From contig JAOPHQ010005412.1 in NCBI GenBank assembly GCA_030340625.1, forward strand, positions 346,907 to 410,906: a stretch of 64,000 nt of DNA, written 5' to 3'. The notes under the pieces were generated by a model that was not told where the DNA came from, ran no database searches, and saw only the letters and a list, made by a program, of their open reading frames with translations. Positions 24,181-36,000 of this stretch are shown in pieces (within the stretch, counting starts at the first letter, position 1; every line of letters starts with the position of its first letter). A program made the position numbers and the translations under genes. The DNA comes from Merluccius polli. Taxonomy: Eukaryota > Chordata > Actinopteri > Gadiformes > Merlucciidae.

Positions 24181-24304
24181 TCAAATATATTTATATTGTA
24201 ATTCATTCACATGCATGCGGCCAACAGCGCTAAGCCCCCCCCCCCTCTCTCCTCTTGCCCAGCAGAGGCATGCATGGGATTTAATTACAATATAAATATA
24301 TTTG
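24181..24304. mobile_element. 124-bp foldback element with perfect 23-bp inverted ends
   Basis: Positions 24181-24203 and 24282-24304 are perfect inverted copies starting TCAAATATATTTATATTG. The loop contains a C run and CTCTCTCCTC. It lies about 110 bp upstream of the NLR promoter. Confidence 0.9.
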
Positions 24305-24410
24305 AATATCTCGCTTTTTCCCTGATGGTCTGAATAAGTCGCTACATTTGTCGCTAGTCGCTTTATACAAACACTGCGTAGGCGTGCGCGTGCGCATGCG
24401 TTAGCGGAAG

Positions 24411-24536
24411 AGATGACGTCATGTTCAGGGAAACGAAACAGTAAACAAATACTGCAGAACAAAGAAACACGACGTGGTGGAGACAGAGAACAAGACTTTA
24501 TAAACACTCAATCTGACAGTCCGAAAACATTATAAG
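24411..24536 (+). promoter_or_regulatory. NLR gene promoter and non-coding leader exon
   Basis: In order: a perfect CRE/ATF palindrome TGACGTCA (24414-24421), an IRF/ISRE-like GGAAACGAAACAGTAAAC (24429-24446, containing AANNGAAA), a TATA-like TTTATAAA (24497-24504), and a leader ending CATTATAAG at a GTGAGT donor (24537). The same order and spacing recur at 59223-59352 before a finTRIM gene, so the block is conserved. Interferon-responsive transcription is inferred from the motifs. Confidence 0.7.
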
Positions 24537-24663
24537 GTGAGTACAACAATGTGAAGAAAATAATAATTATGTTTTATAAAATAAATGGTTAACTGTGTGT
24601 TTGGCCTACATGGCCAGAAATACTCCGCCATGTTCACGGGAACTAGTTCACCATTACTCCAAC

Positions 24664-25650
24664 TTTTACATTTAGGGCATTTAGCAGACGCTTTTGTCCA
24701 GAGTGACTTACAATAAGTACATTTCTTAGGAGAAAGTGCAACAGTAAACCGCTATCAGTAGAGTAAGGATTTCACAAGAACGAGTTTCAAGCAACCAATT
24801 GCTAAGTTAACCGATTGCTAATATAACAGAGGTAACTGCGTCAGTACTAAGCGCAGGGCTGTGTCCCAATTCAGAGGCTGCATCCTTCGAAGCACGCATT
24901 TGAAGGCCGATTACGTCACAACGCCGCGTGAAGGCTGCCCCAATTCGAAGGCTCCTTCAAATGCAGCCTTCAAATGCGTCCTTCTTTTCCCTCTTTTTGG
25001 AGGATGCACCGCAACTATCCTTCGCGGCCTCGCATATCCCAAGAAACTTTGCGCGCCGCTGTTCAGTGTCGGGAAAAGAACAATGGCGACACCAAGCGGC
25101 GATGAATTTATATTTAAATGTTGGGGTTTATATTTAATTACTTTTACTTATTACTACTTATACTTTTACTAATTACTTATATTTTATTACTTTTATTATC
25201 CCTGCTTTATTTCCAGACTGTAAAACTGCAAACTCTAGTTAAACGATTGGATTGAATAAAGAGCTATGTTTATGATTATCACTATTATATGTTATACTTC
25301 ATTATTATCATTATTATGATCATTTTTTGCTATATTTTCTGTCTGTTTTTCAACTGACGACAAACTGACAGACAACGGCTACGTTACTACCAACTGACGG
25401 CTGGTGACGCAGCTGGTGACGCGGCTGGTGACGCAAATGCTTCGAAGGCTAGACCGTCTCATTTAACAACGGTTGATGCAGCCTTCGAAGGTCCCTCAGA
25501 AGGAGTCGCCTTCAAAGGCCGTGAAGGCCGCGTACTTCGAAGCATGCAACCCCTGAATTGGGACACAGCTTATATGTTATACTAGGCGCAGAATATATGT
25601 TTGTATTAGTGGGAGGGGTAGGAAGGATGCTAAGCAGGGTCTTGAGTCTC
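24664..25650 (-). mobile_element. L2 LINE tail split by another element
   Basis: The left part (24664-24856) and right part (about 25581-25650) match the L2 copies at 11520 and 61095. The insertion lies between a TACTAAGCGCAG and a TACTAGGCGCAG copy, a target duplication of about 10-12 bp. Confidence 0.75.
24858..25569. mobile_element. About 712-bp inverted-repeat element inside L2
   Basis: The ends are inverted: GCTGTGTCCCAATTCAG at the left and CTGAATTGGGACACAGC at the right, with extended CTTCGAAG and GAAGGC subterminal repeats. A duplication of about 10 bp outside would fit Mutator- or P-like insertion, but no transposase is present to assign a class. Confidence 0.75.
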
Positions 25651-25795
25651 TTGTGGAAGCAAGAAGCAAGAAGCAAGAATCCCAACACAATCCGAGAGAG
25701 AGAGAGATTCACTACAGGAACGTGATTTCATGTTCGGTACTATAATCCACAGAAACAATATGTAGTTGTGTTTGTGTCCAGGTCTCCAGTCTACT

Positions 25796-27095
25796 ATGGA
25801 TGAGGAGAGAGAGGAGGGGGGTCCTCCCTCTAAAACCACTCTGTCTGGGGAACATGGCCGCCACAGCAGAGCTAACAGGTAAGAAGAGGATCTCTAACTG
25901 TCTGTGACTGTTGTCCATCTCAGAGCTCAGCAGTGATATATCATCACACCATCATTAGTCTGAGTAAAAGCTGGGTGTGTTGTGTTGAAGCCCAGAGCAG
26001 CAGGAGAGAGCAGACTCCCCTGGACCCAGCTGTGTCTCCATGAAGAGTGACCGCTCTTTGGATAAACCTGTTAACTTTAAAGATGGAAATCAGTCTATTG
26101 AGAAGAGGTAAGAATTTATCAGAGATTATAAAGGTAAAGCATCTATCAAACATCCATAAATCCTGGTTCTTGTTTTTCTAGAAGAGTCCAGCAGGAGAGA
26201 GCAGACTCCCCTGTACCCAGCAGCCACAGCAGAGCAAAGAGGTAAGAAGAGGATCTCTAACTGTCTGTGACTGTTGTCCATCTCAGAGCTCAGCAGTGAT
26301 ATATCATGGCACCATCATTAGTCTGAGTAAAAGCTGTGTGTGTTGTGTTGAAGTCCAGAGCAGCAGGAGAGAGAAGACTCCCCTGTACCCAGCTGTGTCT
26401 CCATGAAGAGTGACCGCTCTTTGGATAAACCTGTTAACTTTAAAGATGGAAAACAGTCTATTAAGAAGAGGTAAGGATTTATCAGAGATTATAAAGGTAA
26501 GGCATCTATCAAACATCCATAAATCCTGGTTCTTGTTTTTCTAGAAGAGTCCAGCAGGAGAGAGAAGACTCCCCTGTACCCAGCTGTGTCTCCATGAAGA
26601 GTGACCGGTCTATGGATGAACCTTTTAACTTTAAAGATGGAAAACAGTCTATTAAGAAGAGGTAAGGATTTATCAGAGATTATAAAGATAAGGCATCTAT
26701 CAAACATCCATAAATCCTGGTTCTTGTTTTTCTAGAAGAGTCCAGCAGGAGAGAGAAGACTCCCCTGTACCCAGCAGCCACAGCAGAGCAAAGAGGTAAG
26801 AAGAGGATCTCTAACTCTCTGTGACTGTTGTCCATCTCAGAGCTCAGCAGTGATAGTATCATGACACTATCATTAGATTGAGTAAAAGCTGTGTGTGTGT
26901 TGTGTTTAAGCCCAGAGCAGCAGGAGAGAGCAGACTCCCCTGTACCCAGCTGTGTCTCCATGAAGAGTTCATATCTTTACAAGTCTTGAAAAGTGTGTGT
27001 TTGTGTGTGTGTGTGTTCTCCTCAGACAACACCAGGAGAGGTCAAAGGTTACCAGTGCTCAGTCTGTACAGCAGTATCCAACAGAGCTGATCAAG
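25796..27095 (+). CDS. N-terminal exon array of the NLR gene
   Basis: The start ATG (25796) opens MDEEREEGGPPSKTTLSG. Then come phase-2/phase-2 exons of two kinds. 117-nt exons (25991, 26354, 26545) encode a 39-residue repeat with DSPxPSCVSMKSDRSLDKP and NFKDG. 60-nt exons (26182, 26736) encode QQERxDSPVPSSHSRAK. The last array exon (27026-27095) encodes QHQERSKVTSAQSVQQYPTE. The introns are repeated too: one type follows exon 1 and the 60-nt exons (GTAAGAAGAGGATCTC), the other follows the 117-nt exons (ending TTCTTGTTTTTCTAG or its equivalent). The 60-nt exons look like fusions of the front of a 117-nt exon with the back of exon 1. Symmetric phase lets copies be gained or lost without frameshift. 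Such repeat exons are known at the N-termini of fish NLRs; their function is unclear. Confidence 0.8.
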
Positions 27096-30000
27096 GTGTG
27101 TAAATGCTCAACAAGACATTTGACTCTAGCACTACATGAACATTAAAAAGCATCTCTTGTGGTGCTAATGGTCTCCAGGCGTCCTTCTTTAGACCAGCGG
27201 GATGTGAATCTAGGACAGATGCTTCTGATGTCCTCAGTGAGTTCAGAGTCGAGTTCTCATTGATGTTTGTTCTGCTCCAGAGGGCTGAGGAGGACGCACA
27301 CGCTTTTCTAGACAAGGAGCTGAAGAAGCTCTGGAGGGGTCTCTTCCCAGATTACCCACAATGCTCAGAGAGTCAGAGGGAAGAAGAGGATGGTAAGAAA
27401 GAGGAGCAGAGGAGGCGCGCCATAGAGGGAGTGGTAGACATCACAAAGCTCTGTCTGATGGAGATGAACCAGGAGGAACTGGCCGACACACTGTGCGCTG
27501 GTAAGAGTCTCTTATTTTGAAAACAGACCAGTAAAAGTCTCTTATTTTCAAAAAACATGTATTTTTAAGACAGAAGAGACTCGGAAGATGAAGCACACTG
27601 TCCACATTTCTATAAAGTGTGAACTGAACTAAATTAGATCATGGGAGATTTCTACATTTTTAACTGTAGTGCTGTCGTTCCAATTTTCTTTTACAACACT
27701 TGGTAAGCCTATAGAAGCAATGAGCTTGACTCCAAAAATGACATGTCTCGTAGATAAGTTTGACCTTTTACTTGTCAAAAAAGGAACAATACAAACAAAG
27801 GCATGAAATCGAATAAGGGTCAAAAAACTGTGTTGCTCCGTAGGCTTCTAGCTCTTTTCTGAGAGTATGTGACGTAATAACTCTACGAAGCCTTATGGCT
27901 CCATACAAATATGCAATCTTGCAATATGCAATCTTAATAATAATAGTATAGAATACGAAAAACAATAACTTAAAGTATGCAAATTAGACATTTACTAAAT
28001 ATGGCTCTTACACTAACTTTTCCATTTGGAGATATATTTCATCTTGGAGGTTAAATGGTTTGATCCAGATATGTAGGGTTATTGTGGGGGTATCAGGTTA
28101 AATGGCCTCTATTTTACCACCAGGTGTCATGTTCATCAGCCATTTTAAAATCTAAAGTGGTAGCGTCCACTGGCTGTAAGGAGGGGACAGGTGGACTATA
28201 CCAACTAGTAGGCTGGAGTTGATCCGTCTATTATATATCTGTGTGAGTGGACACTTCTTGTGATGTCACACAGAGATAGATTTTAAAATGGCTTCTAACG
28301 GCCAATCAGAATGTCACCTGGTGGCCTGAAAACGGGGAGGGAAGCAAAGTTATAAGATACATTTAAAGTAGAATACGAGTTGTAACACCAACCATTGTTT
28401 TGTGGAAATATTAAAATAGTACTGAAATGTTTTATTCATTTCAGGCAGTCCTAGTCATGACCAGCTTCTCCGACCACATCCTACCACAAGTAATGAAGCC
28501 AATAAATATGAAGTTGCACATTTAACAGGAAATATTTACAATATATATCAACTAACTGATGTATTCTGTTGTTTTCTCATGTAGAAACTGTTTCTGAAGA
28601 GTGGCAACATAAATTCAGGTCTCATCTGAAGAAGAAGTTCAGGTGTGTGTTTGAGGGAATCGCTAAAGCAGGACAGGCAACAGATCTGAATGACTTCTAC
28701 ACAGAGCTCTACATCACAGAGAGAGACAGTGGAGATGTCAACAAGGAACATGAGGTCAGACTGATTGAAACAGCTTTCAGGAAACCAGCCATGGAGGAAA
28801 CACCAATCAAATGTGAAGACATCTTTAAACCCCTACCTGGACAAGATCAACCAATCAGAACAATAATGACAACTGGAGTGGCCGGCATTGGTAAAACCAT
28901 CTTAACACACAAGTTTACTCTGGACTGGGCTGAAGGCAAAGCCAACCACGACATACACTTCACATTTCCCTTCACTTTCAAAGAGCTGAATTTACTGAAA
29001 GGAAAAGAGTTTAGCTTGGTGGGACTTCTTCATCACTTCTTTATTGAGACCAAGCAAGCAGGAATCTGCAGATACGACCGGTTCCAAGTTGTCTTCATCT
29101 TGGATGGTCTGGATGAGTGTCGACTTCCTCTGGACTTCCAGAACAACCAGATCTGGACTGATGTCACAGCGTCAACCTCCGTGGACGTGTTGCTGACAAA
29201 CCTCATCAGGGGCGACCTGCTTCCCTCCGCTCGCATCTGGATAACCACACGCCCTGCGGCAGCCAATCAGATCCCTGCTGAGTGTGTTGGCATGGTGACA
29301 GAGGTGAGAGGGTTCACCGATCCACAGAAGGTGGAGTACTTCAGGAAGAGATTCAGTGATCAGACGCTGGCCAGGAAAATCTTCTCCCACATCAAGAAAT
29401 CACGAAGCCTCCACATCATGTGTCACATCCCAGTCTTCTGTTGGATCAGTGCTACAGTTATGGAGGACTTCTTCACAACATCCCAGAGAGGAGAAGAGAT
29501 GCCCAAAACTGTGACTCAGCTGTACATCCACTTCCTGAGGGTTCAGTCCATACAGGGGGGCAGGAAGTATCATGGGAGAGCTGAAACAGATCTACAGTTC
29601 TGTTCAGAGAGCAAGGAGATCATTGTTTCTCTGGGAAAACTGGCTTTTAACCAGCTGGAGAAAGGCAACCTGATCTTCTACGAGGCAGACCTGGCAGAGT
29701 GTGGCATCGATATCAGAGCCGCCTCAGTGTACTCGGGAGTGTTCACCCAGATCTTTAAAGAGGAGTGTGGGCTGTACCAGGACAAGGTGTTCTGCTTTGT
29801 CCATCTGAGCATCCAGGAGTTTCTGGCTGCCCTTTATGTCTTTCTGTCCTTCATCGACACTGGTGTAAATCTGCTCTCAGAAAAACAACCAATCTCCAGG
29901 GAAGATGAACTCCTTTTCCTCTACCAGAGTGCTGTGGACAAGGCATTAGAGAGTGAGAACGGACACCTGGACTTGTTCCTCCGCTTCCTTCTGGGCCTCT

Positions 30001-33000
30001 CTCTGGAGACCAATCAGATTAAACTACGAGGTCTGCTGGGACAGACAGGAAGTAGCTCACTGACCAATCAGGGAACAGTCTCCTACGTCAAGGAGAAGAT
30101 AAGTGGAGATCTCTCTCCAGAGAGAAGCATCAATCTGTTCCACTGTCTGAATGAGATGAACAACCGTTCTCTAGTGGTGGAGATCCAACAGTACCTGACA
30201 TCAGGAAGTCTCTCCAGAGTATCTCTCTCTCCTACTCAGTGGTCAGCTCTGGTCTTCATCTTACTGTCATCAGAAGAGGAGCTGGACCTGTTTGACCTGA
30301 AGAAATACTCTGCTTCAGAGGAGGGTCTTCTGAGGCTGCTGCCAGTGTTTAAAGACTCCAAAACATCTCTGTAGGTTCACTAACATGTATTTCAATACAC
30401 ACAACACAATATACATAATACTAGAATATAAAAGTCATAATAATATACAAAACATCTCTGTAGGTTCACTAATAACGTGTATTAAAATACACACAACACA
30501 GTATACATAATACCAGAATATAAACGTAAAAAAAGAGCAGAAGAGAGCAAGATTTATAAAATAAACAACCAAAAAAACATGAGCCAGGAGCGGTCTAATA
30601 TCTAAACAGTCTCATACAGAGGAAGGTGCAGTCAACTAGAAACAGATATTCTCACAGCATTTCACTCACTAATAGCTGACGGATGGAGCCCCTCTGGGGT
30701 CACATGGTAAAAAAAAACTTGATGTGTTAATGATGTGGATTTGTAAACCATTCACTCGGATTCACAATCCGTGCCCTCAGATTTGGTTTGTTCTACACAG
30801 CAGGGAATTGAGTGGACCGTTCAAACACACATGCATGTGTGTTTGAACGGAGCATTCTGACGGCCGACGCATATCTGATTCACCGTCATCTGTCTTTAAA
30901 GTATGAATGACTGAATGTAGTGTTTATCACTTCACATTTGACTGTACAGTTACGTTTGCTTTACAATTATTTTAGAGCCTTCTCATTTGCTATTGCCTAA
31001 TAGAGTTGCAGCATGCCATAAAACAACTCCAACCGTTTTCCAATGGTGTCTGTATACTCAATCCAAATTGCAATCAACCATAACTTAATTACCTCCATTC
31101 ATCCACTTCCTGAACTATGGATTCCTTAATGAAACACAGATTAACACATTTGTTTGCACAGTTTTATTTTCTACCATGTAACCCCAGAGGGGCTCCGTAG
31201 CTCTTAAATCTTACCTACAGCACCTTTAATAATACTAGTGTATATATAATAGATCTTAAATCTTACCTACCTTTAAACTAATAAAGCATTTCTACTGTAA
31301 TACATTTGATGAAATTAAATCTAAAACTTCCTGTTTATTTTGTGTGAAGGCTGAATGGCTGTAATCTGTCAGAGAGATGCTGTGAAGCTCTGGCCTCAGT
31401 TCTCAGCTCCAACTCCTCTAGTCTGAGAGAGCTGGACCTGAGTACCAATGACCTGCAGGATTCAGGAGTGGAGCTGCTCTCTGCTGGACTGGGGAGTCCA
31501 CATTGTACACTGGAGACTCTCAGGTCAGTTGGACTCAATGTGCAAACAGTCCCACCACAAGGCTCCTTATCAGAAGACATTTAAAACCTCTTAATTACCG
31601 CCCCCTTGTTTGAGAATGTCCTCCTAAATGAGGTCTAAATATATCGGCTTTTAACTCCGTACCTGTGATGACCACATTCATGACAGTGGTATCATTGGAA
31701 ATGTTACACCTTGTTTAGGTGGATATTCTATCTAGTACATCCATATGCTTGCAGCTTTTCAATCATAAATATAAAAATAAACAAAATATAATTATAGTGC
31801 TCCCCCCCACGGTTCCCTGTATGCGGGACGCTGGTCGTAAATAAGTTAACAGATTCACATCCATAAAAGTTCACAGGTCTAAATAAATAAAACAAATATA
31901 TCCACTTCATAGGAATAACTCAACATATTTATATTTGTGTTGCCATGACAGTATAAGGTGTATGTTATGTTATTACAGTTTGTTGTTGATCGCACAAGGT
32001 GTACATTTTTTTCTTAGTTTGTTAATGACGGTATAAGGTGTACATTATATTCTTAGTTTGTTAATGACGGTATAAGGTGTACATTATATTCTTAGTTTGT
32101 TAATGATAGTATAAAGTGTATGTTATATTCTTACAGTTTGTTAATGATTGTATAAGGTGTATGTTATATTCTTAGTTTGTTAATGATGGTATAAGGTAGG
32201 GCTGCCCCCTAATAGTCGACTAACCAATAGTCGATCAGAAGAGGTTTAGTCGACCAAGTTTTCATTAGTCGATTAGTCGTGCAAAAAGTAAGACATACAA
32301 ATAAACGCAACAAGCATCACAAACGAAGACAACCTCAAACATCCTGGTCGATTTGTTTTGATAATCTCTTCTTCGTTGAATGAGTGCATTGCTGCATCTT
32401 GCCATGCATTTTGTCGCCACCAAATGCCGTATATTATCATATTATTTTTCAAGCGGAAATCAAAAGCTCATAGAGATATACTAGAGTGTGTCATCTTGGT
32501 CGATTTGGTTTGCCTGGAACACAGCGAGGAATAGACTCAGTCTGTGTTGTTTGATTTCTTCTTCTACAACAATGTATTTGGTCTTCAAACGGATATGATG
32601 TATGTGTTTATTTGCATGTAGAGTGGGGAAGTGAGATCCAATCACAAGTGGTCACTTGAGACGCATATGGGGACGCAGGTGTGAACTAACTGCTTAGAGC
32701 TGTCCACTTGTGATTGGATCAACCAAGACACATGTTAATGCCAGATGTGAACAGTGCCTAACACTCACCTGATGGTGCGCCATACATCTACACGCACCTG
32801 GACACGAAAATATGAACATTTTCTCCACTTGTTTGTTTTGACCAACGTCAAGCTCTATTGCTATTGCTTGCTTTTAAATATAAATGTGTGCAGTTATATG
32901 ATGTATAAATAAAATCAAAAATGTTCAATTTCTCCTTCCTGGTTCCGACAACATTCAGAACCACTTTATCCATGCCTATAATAGGCGGCCCACTTTGTGA

Positions 33001-36000
33001 GTGTGCTTTACATTACATTCATATTCTACTCATTATCATGTAGTCAGACAGTAAGGACGGGTTTAGAGTTGTTTGGTAAAGTTTAATTACAGCCTCTACT
33101 TAAAACTGACTTTTGGGACATTTTAATGATACGTTGTGTTTCAAATTTGATCTGTGATCTTTGTGACATCTAACTATTAACATTTAAAGATCTAATTTAT
33201 TCACATTCATAATGTAAAAAGTAGTAAAGGTTTTTAATTCTAGTACATTTTAACATAGTGCCTAACATGTTCCTGTTTATTTTGTGTGAAGGCTGAATGG
33301 CTGTAATCTGTCAGAGAGATGCTGTGAAGCTCTGGCCTCAGTTCTCAGCTCCAAGTCCTCTAGTCTGAGAGAGCTGGACCTGAGTACCAATGATCTGCAG
33401 GATTCAGGAGTGAAGCTGCTCTCTGCTGGACTGGGGAGTCCACACTGTAGACTGGAGACTCTCAGGTCAGTTGGACTCAATGTGCAAACAGTTAACCCAC
33501 AAGGCTCCTTATCAGAAGACATTTAAAGGATAGGTATTATACTGTTTTTGGGGGTTTTAAAAAAACTTGTAAAGACCCCCGGGGTCTTTACAAGAATTTA
33601 GTGAAGTTTATATATTAAAAACCAGCTTCTTCTAAATCCAGCTTCTGGAGTGCGTGTGTCTGCCACTCATCTTCTCCACTCTGAAGAACAGGCTGTTTTG
33701 TGGGCGTGGGGATCTTGCCGCCTCATTAGAAGATTTGATGTATGGTAATGAGCTCTGCTCTGCTTGTCCGCCTCATTAGAAGGTTTTGGAGGCGGAGAGC
33801 AGAGCTCCCATGCAGCTCAAGGTAAACGAGCTTGACACGTCATTTACCGTAAACATGGCGGACGCTCTAGAAACAGTGAGACCCATGTATACATGTTTGA
33901 GCCGGAGTCTGACCCAGAATGGGAAGAGTCAGCGGAGTCCACTCAGGAGAATCCAGCTGAACGGTTCTCAATGGTAACAATTCTGTGTGATATTGTTACC
34001 TTGCTGTGTGTGTGTTGTTTCCGTGTAATCAATGTAGTTGTGTCAATGTATCAATGTCTTAAAGGTACACTGTGTAGTTTTTTTTAGTAATTTATTACCT
34101 CAAATCAATGTCTTCATTCATAAATAAGTCCCCATTGGTGTACAATTATCTCTGTCAACAATCTCACTTATCCTCCTGAGTAGGGCTGCACGATATATCG
34201 CAAATCTATCGTCATCGCGAAATCAACGCTCGCGATGTACATACCGCAAAGATTTCTTAATTTGCGATTAAATTAAGCCTACATTTTTAGCGCATTCACA
34301 CACAATGACATTATATTTGACCAATCCGATGCTGTCATGCTGCCCGATAAGCCCGCCCCCCACCAGTTTAAGCACATGGGGGCAATTGCTCTGCCGCTAC
34401 GTTAGCCACTTTTTAGAGTTTAACACGGTTTTAAACTCGTCAGTGACGCAAGAAGTCACGTGACGTCTTAAGCTCCATTGCTGTGTCGTATGTACCTGTG
34501 GTTTAACCTGCAGCTGCGTTTTACCTTGATCTCAATTGCTGTGTCTTCAGAGAAATTCACATCAGACACTAGGGGCGTATTTTGTGCGTGTTAGTCTAGT
34601 CTCCAAACGGACATGGTTTTAGAGGAGACTAAACCAGTTTGCAGGATGAAACAACGCTCCATTATAACCGACACACACAGAATTAGTTTTATTAATTATT
34701 ATTAGTAGTATTAATAATAATGTATGATACATTTACACTTATTACGCCAGATAGGCCTTCAGTACAATAACAATATTGGACATAGTCGATTTGGAATGAG
34801 CAGTGATATTTCACGGCTCGCGGGGCTCAGGTCTCGGTCGTGCGTCCGCTCAGCAATAGCATTACGCGCTTCAACTTTCAAGCGCTTCCATACATTCTTT
34901 AAACGTGCCGCTGCTCGGTCTTCTGCTGGAAGATTGTTAAATGTGTTTGAGAGATCATCCCAAACAGACTTTCTTCGGAGCGTGGTGGTGGTGTCTTTCC
35001 TCTTCCACCGTGTCCACAACACCTCGAATGCAGTACAATAAATATAACTTCTGCTCCTCGTTATATTTCTCTATCCGAGACATGTTCATCGTGTCAGGGG
35101 GGTATGCAGCAACAATTTTGGCGCCCCCCATAAACATTACGTGGTGCGCGGTTGTTGACGGGGTGTGTTGTGTGTGTGTGTGTGTGTGTGTGGGGAGGGG
35201 GTGCTGCGCGATCGGGGGCGCCCCCCTGGTACGGCGCGATTGTTGAGGGGGGGGGGGGGGGGGGAGAAGTAATCGATTGATTGACGTAGGTAAGGGCAGA
35301 TTCAGATTCCAGACTCAGATTTCCACAAAAAGTAGGCTAGACTATTTCATAATATATTTCAACATTATTTGCGTTTTATTATATTATAGTTCACTTTACA
35401 TTCCCATTAAGTTTTTGTTGGTAATTATAGCACAAAATGCATCCAACATTAAGTTAAGACTGCGTCTGCTGGAGTATAACGGGAAATCAGAGTACTTCCG
35501 GTTTAACACGAGTTTTACTACGAATCAGCTGAACCTGTGTCGGTCAGTACACAGCAATCAGGTTTAACTTCGTGCGCAGCTGCGAGTTAAACTCCAAAAC
35601 CTCCGGTTTCCGGAGTACGGTTTTAAACCGCAGCACAGCTAACGCAATGCTAACTGACAGAGCAATTGCCCCTTGGTGTTTAAGTTGTTGAGGGAGCGTT
35701 GTCGTGTTTGTTTGACCAGGTGTATTTTAGTTTAACTAAATTGTTGCACATGTTTCCTTGTGCTAGCCTTTTTGGCCAATAATAAGTGTTATTACTCAGG
35801 CCAACACAGTTAAAGTCTATATTTTTTCATACTGTGACACATTTACGTTTGTGTTTATGAAAGTCCGCCTTTTATTACGCAACTGCAGCGCATTTGGAAA
35901 TGTCAACAAACAGATGAGCGCAACATGCTTATGTCATATTTATAAAATGTATTTTAATCACACAGCCGAACCTTTGCAACATGTGAAACAGCCCATTGGC

